Both the position numbers and the translations under genes were made by a program. A stretch of 64,000 bases of DNA, from positions 992,001 to 1,056,000 of the forward strand of contig NZ_JAHLME010000001.1 of the NCBI RefSeq assembly GCF_018919395.1. Direction: 5' to 3'. This DNA is from Geomonas azotofigens (GTDB lineage Bacteria > Desulfobacterota > Desulfuromonadia > Geobacterales > Geobacteraceae). The notes beneath the pieces are model-generated. The model was not told where the DNA came from. It worked only from the letters and a program-made list of their open reading frames with translations, and made no database searches. Positions 48,838 to 57,424 of this stretch are shown piece after piece (position 1 is the first letter of the stretch; each line of letters opens with the position of its first letter).

Positions 48838-50094
48838 GAGCTGAAGTACCTTAGCCGCCCCCTCCTTCATGAGTCTCTCAAGTTCGCTGGCAATGCTCTG
48901 CAAGGGCCTGCGCAGATCCTCAACGTCCGTCGCGTCGTAATGCCGGCCGGATATCGAGCTGTCCACGTGGTTGGTGAGCCGGTCGGCGTCCTCGAAGATC
49001 TTTAGCCGTCGCGCCGTGGTTATGAAGGTCCGGCGCAGGCCGTGCACGGTGATATTCAGCCCGGTGTTGAGCTTAAGAGCTGCAGCCATGAGCCTGACGT
49101 GCCCGGTCTTGTTGGTGCTGTAGCGAACCGTCTTTACCGCTGGAAATACCCAAGGGCATCCCTCCTCCCTCTGTGCCAGCCTCCGTTCCAGGATCTCCAG
49201 TGATTGCCGGCAGAGCGGGGCATACAAAGGCCTGCGGTTCTTGGTGTCGGGGATGGTCAGGGTCAGTCGGTCCAGGTTGACGTACTCCCAGCGCAGGGTG
49301 GCCGCCTCCTGGCTCCTGAGGCCATGGTACAGGCAGAACAGGTAGCAGTCCCGGATGTTCTCGTTGAACTTCTGGCTCCCCTGGTAGAAGATGGCGAACT
49401 CCTTCCCCTCCAGTCGCTCGGTCCTCGCCTGGATCTTCTTCATGTGCTTGCCGAACCGCAGCACGGCCAGCGGATTGGTGGCGACGACACCCGGGTATTT
49501 CACCCGTGCATAATTGATGATCGCCGCAAGCATGACGAATGCGTTTCTGGCGCCGTAGGGGCCATGGCCGATTTCCGCTTGCCGGTAACGGTCGATGACC
49601 ACCTCCGGTGTCAGTTTCCCGATCTCCGCGAGGGGGAGGGAGAGCCAGGTTTCGAAGTGGCGGGTGACGATGTTGGTGTACCCCCTGACGGTGGACGTTT
49701 TGTAGGTTTTCCCTTCCGCAGTCTTCTTCTCCAGAAAGTACGCCTCCAGCATCTGCGCCAGGGTGACGTCAGCCCCGTGCATCCTGGTCTGCCCCCGCTT
49801 GATCTCGAGGCGCAGGCCGGGGACGAACCCCTTGTCGCGGTCGTCATACCCCTGGATCTCCTTGCGCGCCTGCTCCAGGGTGATCTCTCCGAACCGCCCC
49901 AGCGTCTTGCGCACGCTGCGGTATCCGGTCTTCGAGGCTGCATCGCGGATGTCCACCTTCACGAAGAAGGTCTTGGACGAGTTGCCGACCCTCAACCCCA
50001 GGCCGCGCGTCTCGGTGTCGAAGTAATCCACCCGCTCTCCGGGAGGGGCTGCCAGCTTGTCCAGCGTCAACTTGGTAAACTTGATCTTCGGCAT
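48832..50094 (-). CDS. int: Site-specific tyrosine integrase (DUF4102/P4 type)
   Basis: A 420-residue integrase. Residues 1-100 are an arm-binding domain (YFDTETRGLGLRVGNSSKTFFVKV), then a SAM-like core-binding domain and the catalytic domain with Arg in YHGLRSQEA, HGLRR and the Tyr nucleophile in SGRHYDATD. It would integrate and excise the island at the att sites, the nearer of which is 200 bases from its start. It is not an integron integrase: it lacks the IntI patch and has an arm-binding domain. The ribosome site is weak. The start lies next to TGGGTACGA repeats. Confidence 0.92.
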   Translation of the reverse strand: MPKIKFTKLTLDKLAAPPGERVDYFDTETRGLGLRVGNSSKTFFVKVDIRDAASKTGYRSVRKTLGRFGEITLEQARKEIQGYDDRDKGFVPGLRLEIKRGQTRMHGADVTLAQMLEAYFLEKKTAEGKTYKTSTVRGYTNIVTRHFETWLSLPLAEIGKLTPEVVIDRYRQAEIGHGPYGARNAFVMLAAIINYARVKYPGVVATNPLAVLRFGKHMKKIQARTERLEGKEFAIFYQGSQKFNENIRDCYLFCLYHGLRSQEAATLRWEYVNLDRLTLTIPDTKNRRPLYAPLCRQSLEILERRLAQREEGCPWVFPAVKTVRYSTNKTGHVRLMAAALKLNTGLNITVHGLRRTFITTARRLKIFEDADRLTNHVDSSISGRHYDATDVEDLRRPLQSIASELERLMKEGAAKVLQLH

Positions 50095-50117
50095 GGCATC
50101 ACCATTAAAATATTTTT

Positions 50118-50168
50118 ATCGTACCCATGTCCTGAAAAAGGGGGGCTGGGTACGATATGGGTACGAAG
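50118..50168. repeat. Putative integrase arm sites, right end
   Basis: An inverted unit ATCGTACCCAT at 50118-50128 and a tandem pair at 50148-50168. The tandem pair is identical over 21 bases to 33232-33252. It lies between the integrase start and the right att site. Confidence 0.65.
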
Positions 50169-50170
50169 AG

Positions 50171-50216
50171 CAGTAAAAAACCCGCTCAATCTGGCTTACA
50201 GATTAGCGGGCCTTTA
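50171..50216 (-). terminator. Terminator of the sigma-54 activator gene
   Basis: CCCGCT-c-AATCT / AGATT-a-GCGGG stem (50181-50210). On the minus strand it is followed by TTTTTT, so it stops transcription from the activator gene before the integrase. On the plus strand the tail CCTTTAT is weaker. Confidence 0.75.
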
Positions 50217-50287
50217 TGGCGATGTCAATGCGTAAATAATTGTTTTTTATTGATAAATATCCTTGTTTAGCACTCCTTCAAAAGCGG

Positions 50288-53065
50288 TCAAATCTTCACG
50301 GTTTTGTAAAGGAAGTTCTTGAACCTGAAGAACCGCTTCCTCTCTTCCTCGTCCTCCTGGGGGGAGCCGGTGACGGCTTTCAGGTGCCGGGCGACTTCGG
50401 GCATGCTCTTGCCGGCAACACTCCGGCTCCTCTCCACCACCAACCGCACAACGTCTTTTGAGATCCTGCTCTGTGAGTACGGCTCATACACGCACTCCCA
50501 GAAATCCTTCCCAGACTCGATGTCGCTCAGGATGTCGCTGGCGACTTCCTCGGCCAGCAATTCAAACGCCGGCACAACCTGTTCGCGGGAACCGTCGCGG
50601 ATGGCTTTCCTGATATCGTCTCCGGTTACCATCTTGCCGGTCCTGAAGAACAGGGCACGCAGCAAAATACTCCTCAACTCGCGGATGTTCCCCTTGTAGT
50701 TGTGGCCCACCAGCGCTTCCTTGGCGTCCTTGGACAGGCTTGGCTCGTCGTCGCGCCCGGCCTCCTCGGTGCTCCTGTAGGTCCGATACAGTTTGCCCAG
50801 GAAGTGGATGGAGAGGTCGGGGATGTCCTCACGCCGCTCGTTCAAGGAGGGGACAACCACGGAGAGCTCGGTAAGACGGTGGTACAGGTCCTCGCGGAAG
50901 TTGCCGAGGGCGATTTCCTTTCTCAGGTCCTTGTTGGTGGCGGCCACGAGCAACACGCGGCTGATCCTCTCGCGGTTCTCGCCCAAGCGGACGAAGCCGC
51001 CGTTGTCCAGGAAGCGCAGCAACTGCACCTGGGTCTTCGGGTCGGCGTCGCCGATCTCGTCCAGGAAGACGATGCCGCCGGAGGCCTCCTCCAGGATCCC
51101 TTTCCTGTCGCTGTAGGCGCCGGTGAAGGCGCCCTTGATGTGCCCGAAGAGTTCGGAGTAGGTGAGATCACCGCTGTAGGCGGCGATGTTGGTCTTCTTG
51201 ACGGGAAGCTCGCCGTCCGGGTTGATCTGCTGACGGTAGAGCTCGTTCAGCTTGTTGTACAGGTTGTTGAAGAAGAATTCCTTCCCCGCACCGGTCGGGC
51301 CGAGCACCAGAATGGAGGGGAGCCCGATGGTGGCTTCCTGCAACACGTGCCGGCTCCAGAGGGCGATCCGGTTGGAAAGGGGCTGCGACACCGTATTGAT
51401 GAAGGCGACGATCTCCTGGGCCTTGCGGCTGTTGCCGATGATGTTGCCCAATCGATACGAGGAAACCTTGGGGTCCTTGTAGGCGATGTCGCTTTGCAGC
51501 TTGTTCACCTCGGACTGCAGCCGTTCGATGCGCTGGATATCGGAGATGTGCCGCGAGGTGAGGCGGTCGATGATCTGCAGGATGCGCTTGTGCTCTTCGG
51601 TGAAATACCCTTCCTGCAGCGAATTAAGGCAGATGACGGCGATGACCTCGTCGTCGCTGATGACCGGGACTGCCATCTCGCTTTTGATCAATTCGTTCAT
51701 GGGGCGGTGGAAGCCTTCGTGCTGCGTGGTGTCGGCGACCTGGCCGATGATTCTGGGCTCCTTGGTCCAGGCGACGTAGCCGGTGAGACTGCGCTCTGCC
51801 GGCGGAAGGTCGGCGCCGCCGATTCTGAAAGGGGGGATTTTCTTCTTCAGCCATTCCTTGTTTTTGGCGCCGACGATGGTTCCTTCCTCGTTCTCGACGA
51901 CCAGGTACTTCTCCCCCTCACGTTCCTGCACGATGGCGATGCTGCCGGTATCGGCGCCGATCAGTTCGGTCGCCTTGGAGAGCACCTTGGTCAGGAAGGG
52001 GTGCAGCCCCTCGTTGCGTTCCTGCAGCAGGTCTGAGATCTCGGAGAGTACCTTGATTTCCAGGTGTTCCCCGCCGACTTCGTTGATGACCCGCTCCACC
52101 ATCTCGGCGTGCGTCTGCAGCAGCCCCTCTTCGAACTCGGAAAAGCTGGCGAGTTGGCGCGTGAAGTAGTTGATCAGGCAGATAAGCCGCCGCGTACCGG
52201 GCTCGATGCGCGGCACCATGTACAGGGTCCTAAGCCCCATCTCCTCGGTGAGTGCCCGGCGCTGGATGGTCTGGTCCTGCAGGTCGGCGATGAAGAGCGG
52301 TTTGAGGAGCTGGTCATCGGTCACTACCCCGGCCTCGTTGACGTAGCGCGACACCAGCGAGGTGCCGTGCTTGAGGTCGATGCTGCCGACGTTGTCGTAG
52401 CGGGCCTTGAGATCCGCATCCTCGGCATGGCTCGCCAGCACTTCCATGCCGCCGCGCGCGGGCACCAGCACCGACGCGAGGGTTAGCCCGTCGATCAGGT
52501 TGACCGCCGAGCGCACCATGAAACCGGCGGCCTCCCTTCTCTTGTAGACCTCGACCCGGCGCGCCAGCAGCAGCTGCTGGTGGTACTTCCGGGCATGGTC
52601 CACCCGCTCGCCGGCCCTGGCCAAAAACGGCACCAGCAGCTCTATCCGGTCCCGGGAAAGGAGTTCGCCATCCACGCAGACAACGCCGATCGACTTGCCG
52701 TCGTTGGTGATGGGGAGCATGGTGGTGCCGTCGATCATGAAGCGCCGGGAGAAATCCTGGTCCAGCGGAAGCCCGCTCTCGGCGGGGAGCAGGAACTGGG
52801 AGGGCATCTGCGTGACGAAGGTATTGGAAACGCCGGCCTCGGCGGAGATGATGGGAAAGGTTTCCTGGCGGATTTCAGCGGTGAAGTTGCCGCAGGCGAA
52901 GGCGCAGGAGAGAGCACCACGTGTCAGGTCCTCGAGGTAGATACGCACCCGTTCCTGGTTGGAGACCAACCGCGCCCCTTCGCCGACCAGGTGCAGCATC
53001 TCGTCAAGGTTCTCCTTCCCGAAGGAGGCGATGCGGTCGCCTAGCGACTTAAGTTGTTGTTCCAT
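50288..53065 (-). CDS. GAF-domain sigma-54-dependent activator, host gene of the island insertion
   Basis: A 925-residue protein. Residues about 1-560 hold three GAF-like sensor regions (for example GVVCVDGELLSRDRIELLVPF and EVIAVICLNSLQEGYF). A helical linker leads to the AAA+ domain: GPTGAGKE, the sigma-54 loop KGAFTGAYSD, GGIVFLDEIGDADP and YKGNIREL. The C-terminus is a HTH-like region (AGKSMPEVARHLKAV) followed by RFKNFLYKTVKI. The final nine codons are the att site, so the island restored the frame when it inserted. I use ATG 53065, with GAGGAG upstream. It lies behind the TIGR04442-like and metallo-hydrolase genes. Confidence 0.88.
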   Translation of the reverse strand: MEQQLKSLGDRIASFGKENLDEMLHLVGEGARLVSNQERVRIYLEDLTRGALSCAFACGNFTAEIRQETFPIISAEAGVSNTFVTQMPSQFLLPAESGLPLDQDFSRRFMIDGTTMLPITNDGKSIGVVCVDGELLSRDRIELLVPFLARAGERVDHARKYHQQLLLARRVEVYKRREAAGFMVRSAVNLIDGLTLASVLVPARGGMEVLASHAEDADLKARYDNVGSIDLKHGTSLVSRYVNEAGVVTDDQLLKPLFIADLQDQTIQRRALTEEMGLRTLYMVPRIEPGTRRLICLINYFTRQLASFSEFEEGLLQTHAEMVERVINEVGGEHLEIKVLSEISDLLQERNEGLHPFLTKVLSKATELIGADTGSIAIVQEREGEKYLVVENEEGTIVGAKNKEWLKKKIPPFRIGGADLPPAERSLTGYVAWTKEPRIIGQVADTTQHEGFHRPMNELIKSEMAVPVISDDEVIAVICLNSLQEGYFTEEHKRILQIIDRLTSRHISDIQRIERLQSEVNKLQSDIAYKDPKVSSYRLGNIIGNSRKAQEIVAFINTVSQPLSNRIALWSRHVLQEATIGLPSILVLGPTGAGKEFFFNNLYNKLNELYRQQINPDGELPVKKTNIAAYSGDLTYSELFGHIKGAFTGAYSDRKGILEEASGGIVFLDEIGDADPKTQVQLLRFLDNGGFVRLGENRERISRVLLVAATNKDLRKEIALGNFREDLYHRLTELSVVVPSLNERREDIPDLSIHFLGKLYRTYRSTEEAGRDDEPSLSKDAKEALVGHNYKGNIRELRSILLRALFFRTGKMVTGDDIRKAIRDGSREQVVPAFELLAEEVASDILSDIESGKDFWECVYEPYSQSRISKDVVRLVVERSRSVAGKSMPEVARHLKAVTGSPQEDEEERKRFFRFKNFLYKTVKI
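50290..50317. repeat. Right attachment site inside the sigma-54 activator gene
   Basis: 28 bases that encode NFLYKTVKI just before the TGA stop at 50288. They match 33166-33193 at 26 of 28 positions, and both differences are synonymous. Confidence 0.85.
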
Positions 53066-53200
53066 AACGGGTACAGCTCCTCTGAGTACTAAATTTACAC
53101 ACTTGAGCACAGTAGTTGAAATGACGGCGGGTGTCAAGGGGGAGCTGGGAGCGATGAGAGGGGGAGAGCGATGAGAGCGGGGCGGAAGCTGGGGGGGCGT

Positions 53201-53225
53201 GTAGGGGCGAATAATCATTCGCCCC
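53201..53225. repeat. Solo GTAGGGGCGAATAAT palindrome
   Basis: GTAGGGGCGAATAATCATTC then GCCCC; the same family as the ends of the element at 2415-2517. Confidence 0.55.
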
Positions 53226-53238
53226 CCGGTCTTTGCCC

Positions 53239-55083
53239 TTAGTTGAACCCTTTCCTGATCTGGTACAGCTCCTCGAGGTTCAGGCCGTTCAACTCGAAGA
53301 ATTCGCGCTCCAGTTCCTCGACGTAGAAGCGATCCAGGCCGGAGTTCTCCAGGAAGTCCTCACGCAGCGAGGAGTTCTTCTCGAGGATGATCTGCGGCAG
53401 CAGGTTGTGGATGTAGACCGCCTCCTTCTTGATGGTGAGGATGGCCTCGTGGAACAGGCGGTCCGGGATCTCGCCGTCAATGAGCTTCTTGTTGAGGAAC
53501 TCCTCGGTGAGTTCCTTCTTGAGCGCGTCCTGGTCGGCCTTGGTCGCGTACTTCGAGTAGAAGTTGCGGATGCGGTCCTTGACGTGTTCGAGCAGGGTGA
53601 GGTGCAGGCGTTCGTCGCTGTCGATGCGCACCAACTGTTCCAGAAGAGCGGTGGTGGTGAGCCGGTTCTCCTCGATGAGCTTCAGTCCGGAGGCCAGGTG
53701 GCTCACCTTCTTCCTGCCGTAGATCCCCAGGTACTTGTCATCGAAGATGCCGGAGAGGAAGAGCTTGGTGAACAGGTCGGGGGCCAGCATGTCGAAGGCG
53801 TGCTTGTTGCCCAGGAGGCTTCGGATCATCTCTTCTGAGATCCGCACGTTCTCCATGAAGGCAAGCTGGTTGATGGCCGAGGAGGTGGCGTCGTAGCGGT
53901 CGAAGTAGGTGATGATGTACGAGTACCCTTCGAGGATCGAGATGTCGGCGCCGTCGCGGATCTTCTCGTCGCAGGCCTTGCTGGCGTCGAGCAGCATCTC
54001 CTCGAAGGCGTGGTCGCGGTTCTCGGCGGCCTGCTTCTTGGCGAAGAGCAGCTTCAGCATGTCCTCCGGCTCGATGGTGCTCTCGATGTGCCGCTCGGAG
54101 AGGAACATCCCCTCCAGGATCTGCCTGGTCTCGGAGATGTAGTTGCTCTCCTCGAGGTCGACCAGTTTCTTGTCCTTCTTGAGCATCTCGTCCAGCGTGT
54201 AGAAGAGCGCGCCGGGGATCTTGTTGCGCACCGACAGCGTCTTCAGGCGGGTCAGGCGCGCGTTCTCCAGCTTGTTGATCTCCCCCTTGCGGTTGCAGGC
54301 GATCAGGATGTTCTTGTACTCGTCGACGATGCGCCGGTTGTCCGGGTGCTTGTACATCACGTCGATCCGGATGCGCTCCTGCTGGTAACGGTCTATGCCG
54401 TAGCGCTCGGCGAGCACGGCCAGGGACTGAAACTCGGCGTCGGTGATCTTCTTGTTGTTGAAGTAGAGCGACTTGAAGGCCTCGCTGTACTCGCGGTGCC
54501 GGACGTTGATGAGCTTGAACAGGAAGAGGTGGGCGTTGGGGTCGTCGATGATCTCCAGGATCTCGTGGATGATCTGGTTGTCCTGCTCCTCCCCGACCGC
54601 GCCCGACCGCTTGAGCGCCTTGCCCAGCACCCGGAGGATGCGCTCCTGCTGCTCGTGCATGGGGCCGGAGAAGTCGGTGCCGGTCAGGGCGAAGAAGTAG
54701 TTGAAGATGGCGTTGCCGTCGAAGAAGATTTTGTCGTAGCTGACATACCCTTCGGTACGGTCGCTGAACCGTAGCGTGCCGCTTTTGTGATCGTAGTGGG
54801 TGCCGTAGATGATGAGGCGGTTGGAGACCTCTTCCTTGGCGAGGTCGGCGATGGGCTGATCGACGCCGAACATGTACTCGCAGAAGGAACCGCCGTTGCC
54901 CCGGTGGCTGATGCCGTTCTTGCCGATGATGAATTCGTTGCCGGGAGAGAAGAAACGGATCTCGTCGGGGTCGGAGGGATCGGTGTTGAAGAAGTACCGG
55001 TTGTACGCCTCGCTGCCCGCCGTGATGGCGTAGAACTCGATCTGGTCGTTCGCATAGCCGTGCAGCCGAATGTCTCTGAACAT
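53239..55083 (-). CDS. TIGR04442-like conserved protein
   Basis: A 614-residue protein, largely helical, without signal or membrane segments. It begins MFRDIRLHGYANDQIEFYAI and contains HEQQERILRVLGKALKRSG and HLFLFKLINVRHREYSEAFK. I believe it matches the TIGR04442 family known from Geobacteraceae, recalled rather than checked. Its function is unknown. It lies between a PhnP-like hydrolase (37 bases upstream) and the GAF sigma-54 activator on the same strand, so it may act with that regulator. Confidence 0.65.
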   Translation of the reverse strand: MFRDIRLHGYANDQIEFYAITAGSEAYNRYFFNTDPSDPDEIRFFSPGNEFIIGKNGISHRGNGGSFCEYMFGVDQPIADLAKEEVSNRLIIYGTHYDHKSGTLRFSDRTEGYVSYDKIFFDGNAIFNYFFALTGTDFSGPMHEQQERILRVLGKALKRSGAVGEEQDNQIIHEILEIIDDPNAHLFLFKLINVRHREYSEAFKSLYFNNKKITDAEFQSLAVLAERYGIDRYQQERIRIDVMYKHPDNRRIVDEYKNILIACNRKGEINKLENARLTRLKTLSVRNKIPGALFYTLDEMLKKDKKLVDLEESNYISETRQILEGMFLSERHIESTIEPEDMLKLLFAKKQAAENRDHAFEEMLLDASKACDEKIRDGADISILEGYSYIITYFDRYDATSSAINQLAFMENVRISEEMIRSLLGNKHAFDMLAPDLFTKLFLSGIFDDKYLGIYGRKKVSHLASGLKLIEENRLTTTALLEQLVRIDSDERLHLTLLEHVKDRIRNFYSKYATKADQDALKKELTEEFLNKKLIDGEIPDRLFHEAILTIKKEAVYIHNLLPQIILEKNSSLREDFLENSGLDRFYVEELEREFFELNGLNLEELYQIRKGFN

Positions 55084-55120
55084 CAGTTCCGTCCGTTTCT
55101 CAGGGTCATTTGGTCCGTCT

Positions 55121-55876
55121 TCAAAGCTCGACCGTCATGCCGTCGTAGGCGAATTCGACGCCCTGGGGGAGTCGCTCTCCGTCGCGGTGATGGACCTCAT
55201 GGGTGAGGTGGGTCAGCACGGTGCGGCGGGGTTTCAGGATTTCCGACATCTTGAGCGCACCCTCTATGTTGAAATGATTGGGGTGCGGGGAAAAACGCAG
55301 ACCATCGATGATCATCAGGTCGAGTCCCTGTAACAGGGCCAGCGACCGTTCCGGTATCTCGCTGCAGTCGGTGAGGTAGGCAGCGTTGTCGAACCGGTAG
55401 CCGGTGGACAGGAAGGAACCGTGCCTGATCGGCACCGGCGTCACGCGGCAGCCGAACAGGTCGAAGGGGTCCTCCACGGGGACAGCCTCCAGAAGCGGCC
55501 AGTATCCCTCGGAGTGGAGCCCCTCGAAGATGTACGAGAAGTTGCTGCGAACCTGGTCAATGGTTTCCTGGCTGGCGTAACACGGGATCACTCTCCGGTG
55601 GATGAAGTGAAAGCCGCGCAAGTCATCGATGCCATGGATATGGTCGGCGTGGGTGTGGGTGAGCAGAACGGCATCGATCTGCGGAATCCCTTCCCGCAGC
55701 GCCTGCATCCTCAAGTCGGTCGAGGTATCGACGAGGATGCGTTGGCCGCGGGCTTCGACCAGGATGGAGGCACGTGTTCTCTTGTCGCGCGGGTCTGAGG
55801 AACCGCAGACCTGGCAGTGGCAGCCGACCATGGGGACCCCGGTCGAAGTGCCAGAGCCGAGGATGGTAATTTTCAT
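55121..55876 (-). CDS. PhnP-like metallo-beta-lactamase-fold hydrolase
   Basis: A 251-residue protein. It begins MKITILGSGTSTGVPMVGCH, with Cys residues (GCHCQVCGSS) that often bind a structural metal in this branch. The metal site is LLTHTHADHIHGIDDLR, later His/Asp are in PIRHGSFL and YLTDCSEIP, and the last His is in LTHLTHEVHHRDGE. PhnP-type enzymes cleave cyclic phosphodiesters; others are RNase Z-like. The true substrate is not known. GAGG precedes ATG 55876; the upstream in-frame extension lacks support. Confidence 0.87.
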   Translation of the reverse strand: MKITILGSGTSTGVPMVGCHCQVCGSSDPRDKRTRASILVEARGQRILVDTSTDLRMQALREGIPQIDAVLLTHTHADHIHGIDDLRGFHFIHRRVIPCYASQETIDQVRSNFSYIFEGLHSEGYWPLLEAVPVEDPFDLFGCRVTPVPIRHGSFLSTGYRFDNAAYLTDCSEIPERSLALLQGLDLMIIDGLRFSPHPNHFNIEGALKMSEILKPRRTVLTHLTHEVHHRDGERLPQGVEFAYDGMTVEL

Positions 55877-56033
55877 GTGTCGTACCTCGGAATGCGGGTA
55901 AAGTACCATGATCCTTTAAGTGAGGCAAGGGGTTTATCCCTTGCCTAGTGCGGGTTTTGCGGCTATTATCTGAACCTGCTGCGGTCTGTGGTTTCTAATG
56001 ATGGCCGTCGTAAAAACTTTACCAGAGGTTCCC

Positions 56034-57050
56034 ATGCGTGTCGGCATCATCGCCCCCAACTACTATCCCGCGGAAACCGGCAATGCCGTCACGGTAAGGC
56101 GTATCGAGGGGCAGCTCAGGCTTTTGGGCTGCGAGGTGCGGGTGTTTCCGGTGGGGCCGCTGGCCGGCGAGCGTCTGCAGGCTGAGGTAGAGGACTTCGC
56201 GCCGCAGTTGCTGCATGCCTTTCACGCCTATCATGGCGGCAGGGTGGTGCACGCGTTGTCCAAGTCGCTTGGCATCCCCTACCTGATCACCTTGACCGGA
56301 ACCGACATCTACCAGGCGCTCTGCGACCAGCGTGGCCTGGAGATGCACGGTGCCCTGCGCAGCGCCGCGCGGCTGGTCGCCTTTCACGCCTGCGTCAAAA
56401 AGCGCCTTGGGGAGCACCTCCCGAGCCTCGAAGAGCGGACCGTCCTGATTCACCAGGGTGTGGAACTCCCGGTCGAGTACGCGGCCGCGGGTGTAGAGGT
56501 GCGGGAGGAATTCGTTTTCCTGCTTCCCGCCGGTCTGCGCCCGGTAAAGAACGTGATGTTCCCGCTACCCCCGTTGGCCGAGCTGCATGCCCGTTACCCG
56601 CAGGTGCGGCTGGAGTTGGCTGGTCCGGTGCTTGAGCCCCCCTATGCCGCCGAGGTCATGGAGGCGCTGGAGCAGTATCCTTTCGCCCGCTATCTCGGGG
56701 TGGTGGCACATGACGCCATGGGAGAGCTGTACCGGCGGGTCGATGTCGTCTTGAACACCTCTCTCACCGAGGGGGGGATGGCCAACACCGTCCTCGAGGC
56801 CCTTGCCTATGCCAAGCCGGTTCTCGTCTCCGACATCGAGGGGAACCGTTCCATCATCAAAGACGGCGTCACCGGGTTGGTGTACCACAGTGCTGCCGAT
56901 TTCTGCGCTAAGGCCGAGCACCTGGTCACCGACGCGCACCTGCGTGACCGGTTAGGGAAGAACGGCAGGTGTCTGGTGGGTGACAGCTGCTGTCCCGAGA
57001 AAGAAGCCGGCGCCTACCTCGCCCTCTACCGAGACATCCTCGCCGCCTAG
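56034..57050 (+). CDS. Glycosyltransferase family 4
   Basis: A 338-residue GT-B protein. The N-terminal donor is MRVGIIAPNYYPAETGNAVTVRRIE. The C-terminal sugar-nucleotide part has LLPAGLRPVKNVMF and the conserved ENxxxE-like TSLTEGGMANTVLEALAYAKPVLVSDIEGN. It transfers a sugar to an unknown acceptor in envelope or glycan synthesis. The start is ATG 56034 with AGAGG upstream; an in-frame ATG at 55998 is less likely. It is not linked to other glycan genes here. Confidence 0.88.
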   Translation: MRVGIIAPNYYPAETGNAVTVRRIEGQLRLLGCEVRVFPVGPLAGERLQAEVEDFAPQLLHAFHAYHGGRVVHALSKSLGIPYLITLTGTDIYQALCDQRGLEMHGALRSAARLVAFHACVKKRLGEHLPSLEERTVLIHQGVELPVEYAAAGVEVREEFVFLLPAGLRPVKNVMFPLPPLAELHARYPQVRLELAGPVLEPPYAAEVMEALEQYPFARYLGVVAHDAMGELYRRVDVVLNTSLTEGGMANTVLEALAYAKPVLVSDIEGNRSIIKDGVTGLVYHSAADFCAKAEHLVTDAHLRDRLGKNGRCLVGDSCCPEKEAGAYLALYRDILAA

Positions 57051-57424
57051 CCCGTTGCAGGCTGCGCCGTGGGAGCCGCGCGTGCCCGGCGGCAAGTGTC
57101 GGTCCCGCCGCCGGTTCCCGAAGGGGGGCGGGCAAAGCCGGTTTTTGTCCCTCCAGCGATCCCCGTCCACCAAGTCCACCGGGTCCACTTCTTCGTCCAT
57201 GTCGTCCACCTGCCGCCGCCCCTCGGCCACTGCCCCTGCCAACTCCGCCGTCCCCCTGCCAACTCCGCCGCCCCCCTGCCAACTCCGCCGCCCCCCTGCC
57301 AACTCCGCCGTCCCCCTGCCAGCCGCCAGCCGTCCCCCCAACCGCCTCCCTTAAAATCGGCATTAGCTATTGCCAATGAGTTTCCTTCCCGTACACTATC
57401 CCTTCGTGACAAGGGGGGGGAGAC
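57051..57424. other. Repeat-rich intergenic region before the transcarboxylase operon
   Basis: 374 bases. From 57165 there are imperfect GTCCACC repeats, then the 20-bp tandem repeat (57233-57322). A pyrimidine/purine-biased leader follows, ending in GGGGGGGAGAC before the 5S gene. No gene is supported; the long reading frames through the repeat are artefacts of its periodicity. Confidence 0.5.
57233..57322. repeat. 20-bp tandem repeat
   Basis: Unit AACTCCGCCGTCCCCCTGCC, about four and a half copies with a T/C variant at one position. It may vary in copy number between strains. Confidence 0.85.

Larger units (their letters stand above)
33166..50317. mobile_element. Integrated, mobilizable genomic island (about 17 kb)
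   Basis: It is bounded by a 28-bp direct repeat (33166-33193 and 50290-50317, 26/28 identical) in the 3' end of the sigma-54 activator gene. A tyrosine integrase gene lies at the right end, and an identical 21-bp sequence, probably an integrase arm site, lies inside each end. Contents: AlpA-like regulator, TetR/SDR/NAD(P)-binding group, Fic protein, mobilization genes with a frameshifted relaxase, and an AT-rich cassette-like block with defence-type genes. Base composition differs sharply from the GC-rich backbone in 34.1-36.5 and 43.1-48.75 kb. The lack of any type-IV secretion genes means it would need a helper for transfer. Confidence 0.85.

Noticed and set aside
48832-50094. Integron integrase for the cassette-like block
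   Set aside because: The protein has an N-terminal arm-binding domain of the P4/DUF4102 type and no IntI-specific region; it fits the island att sites instead.
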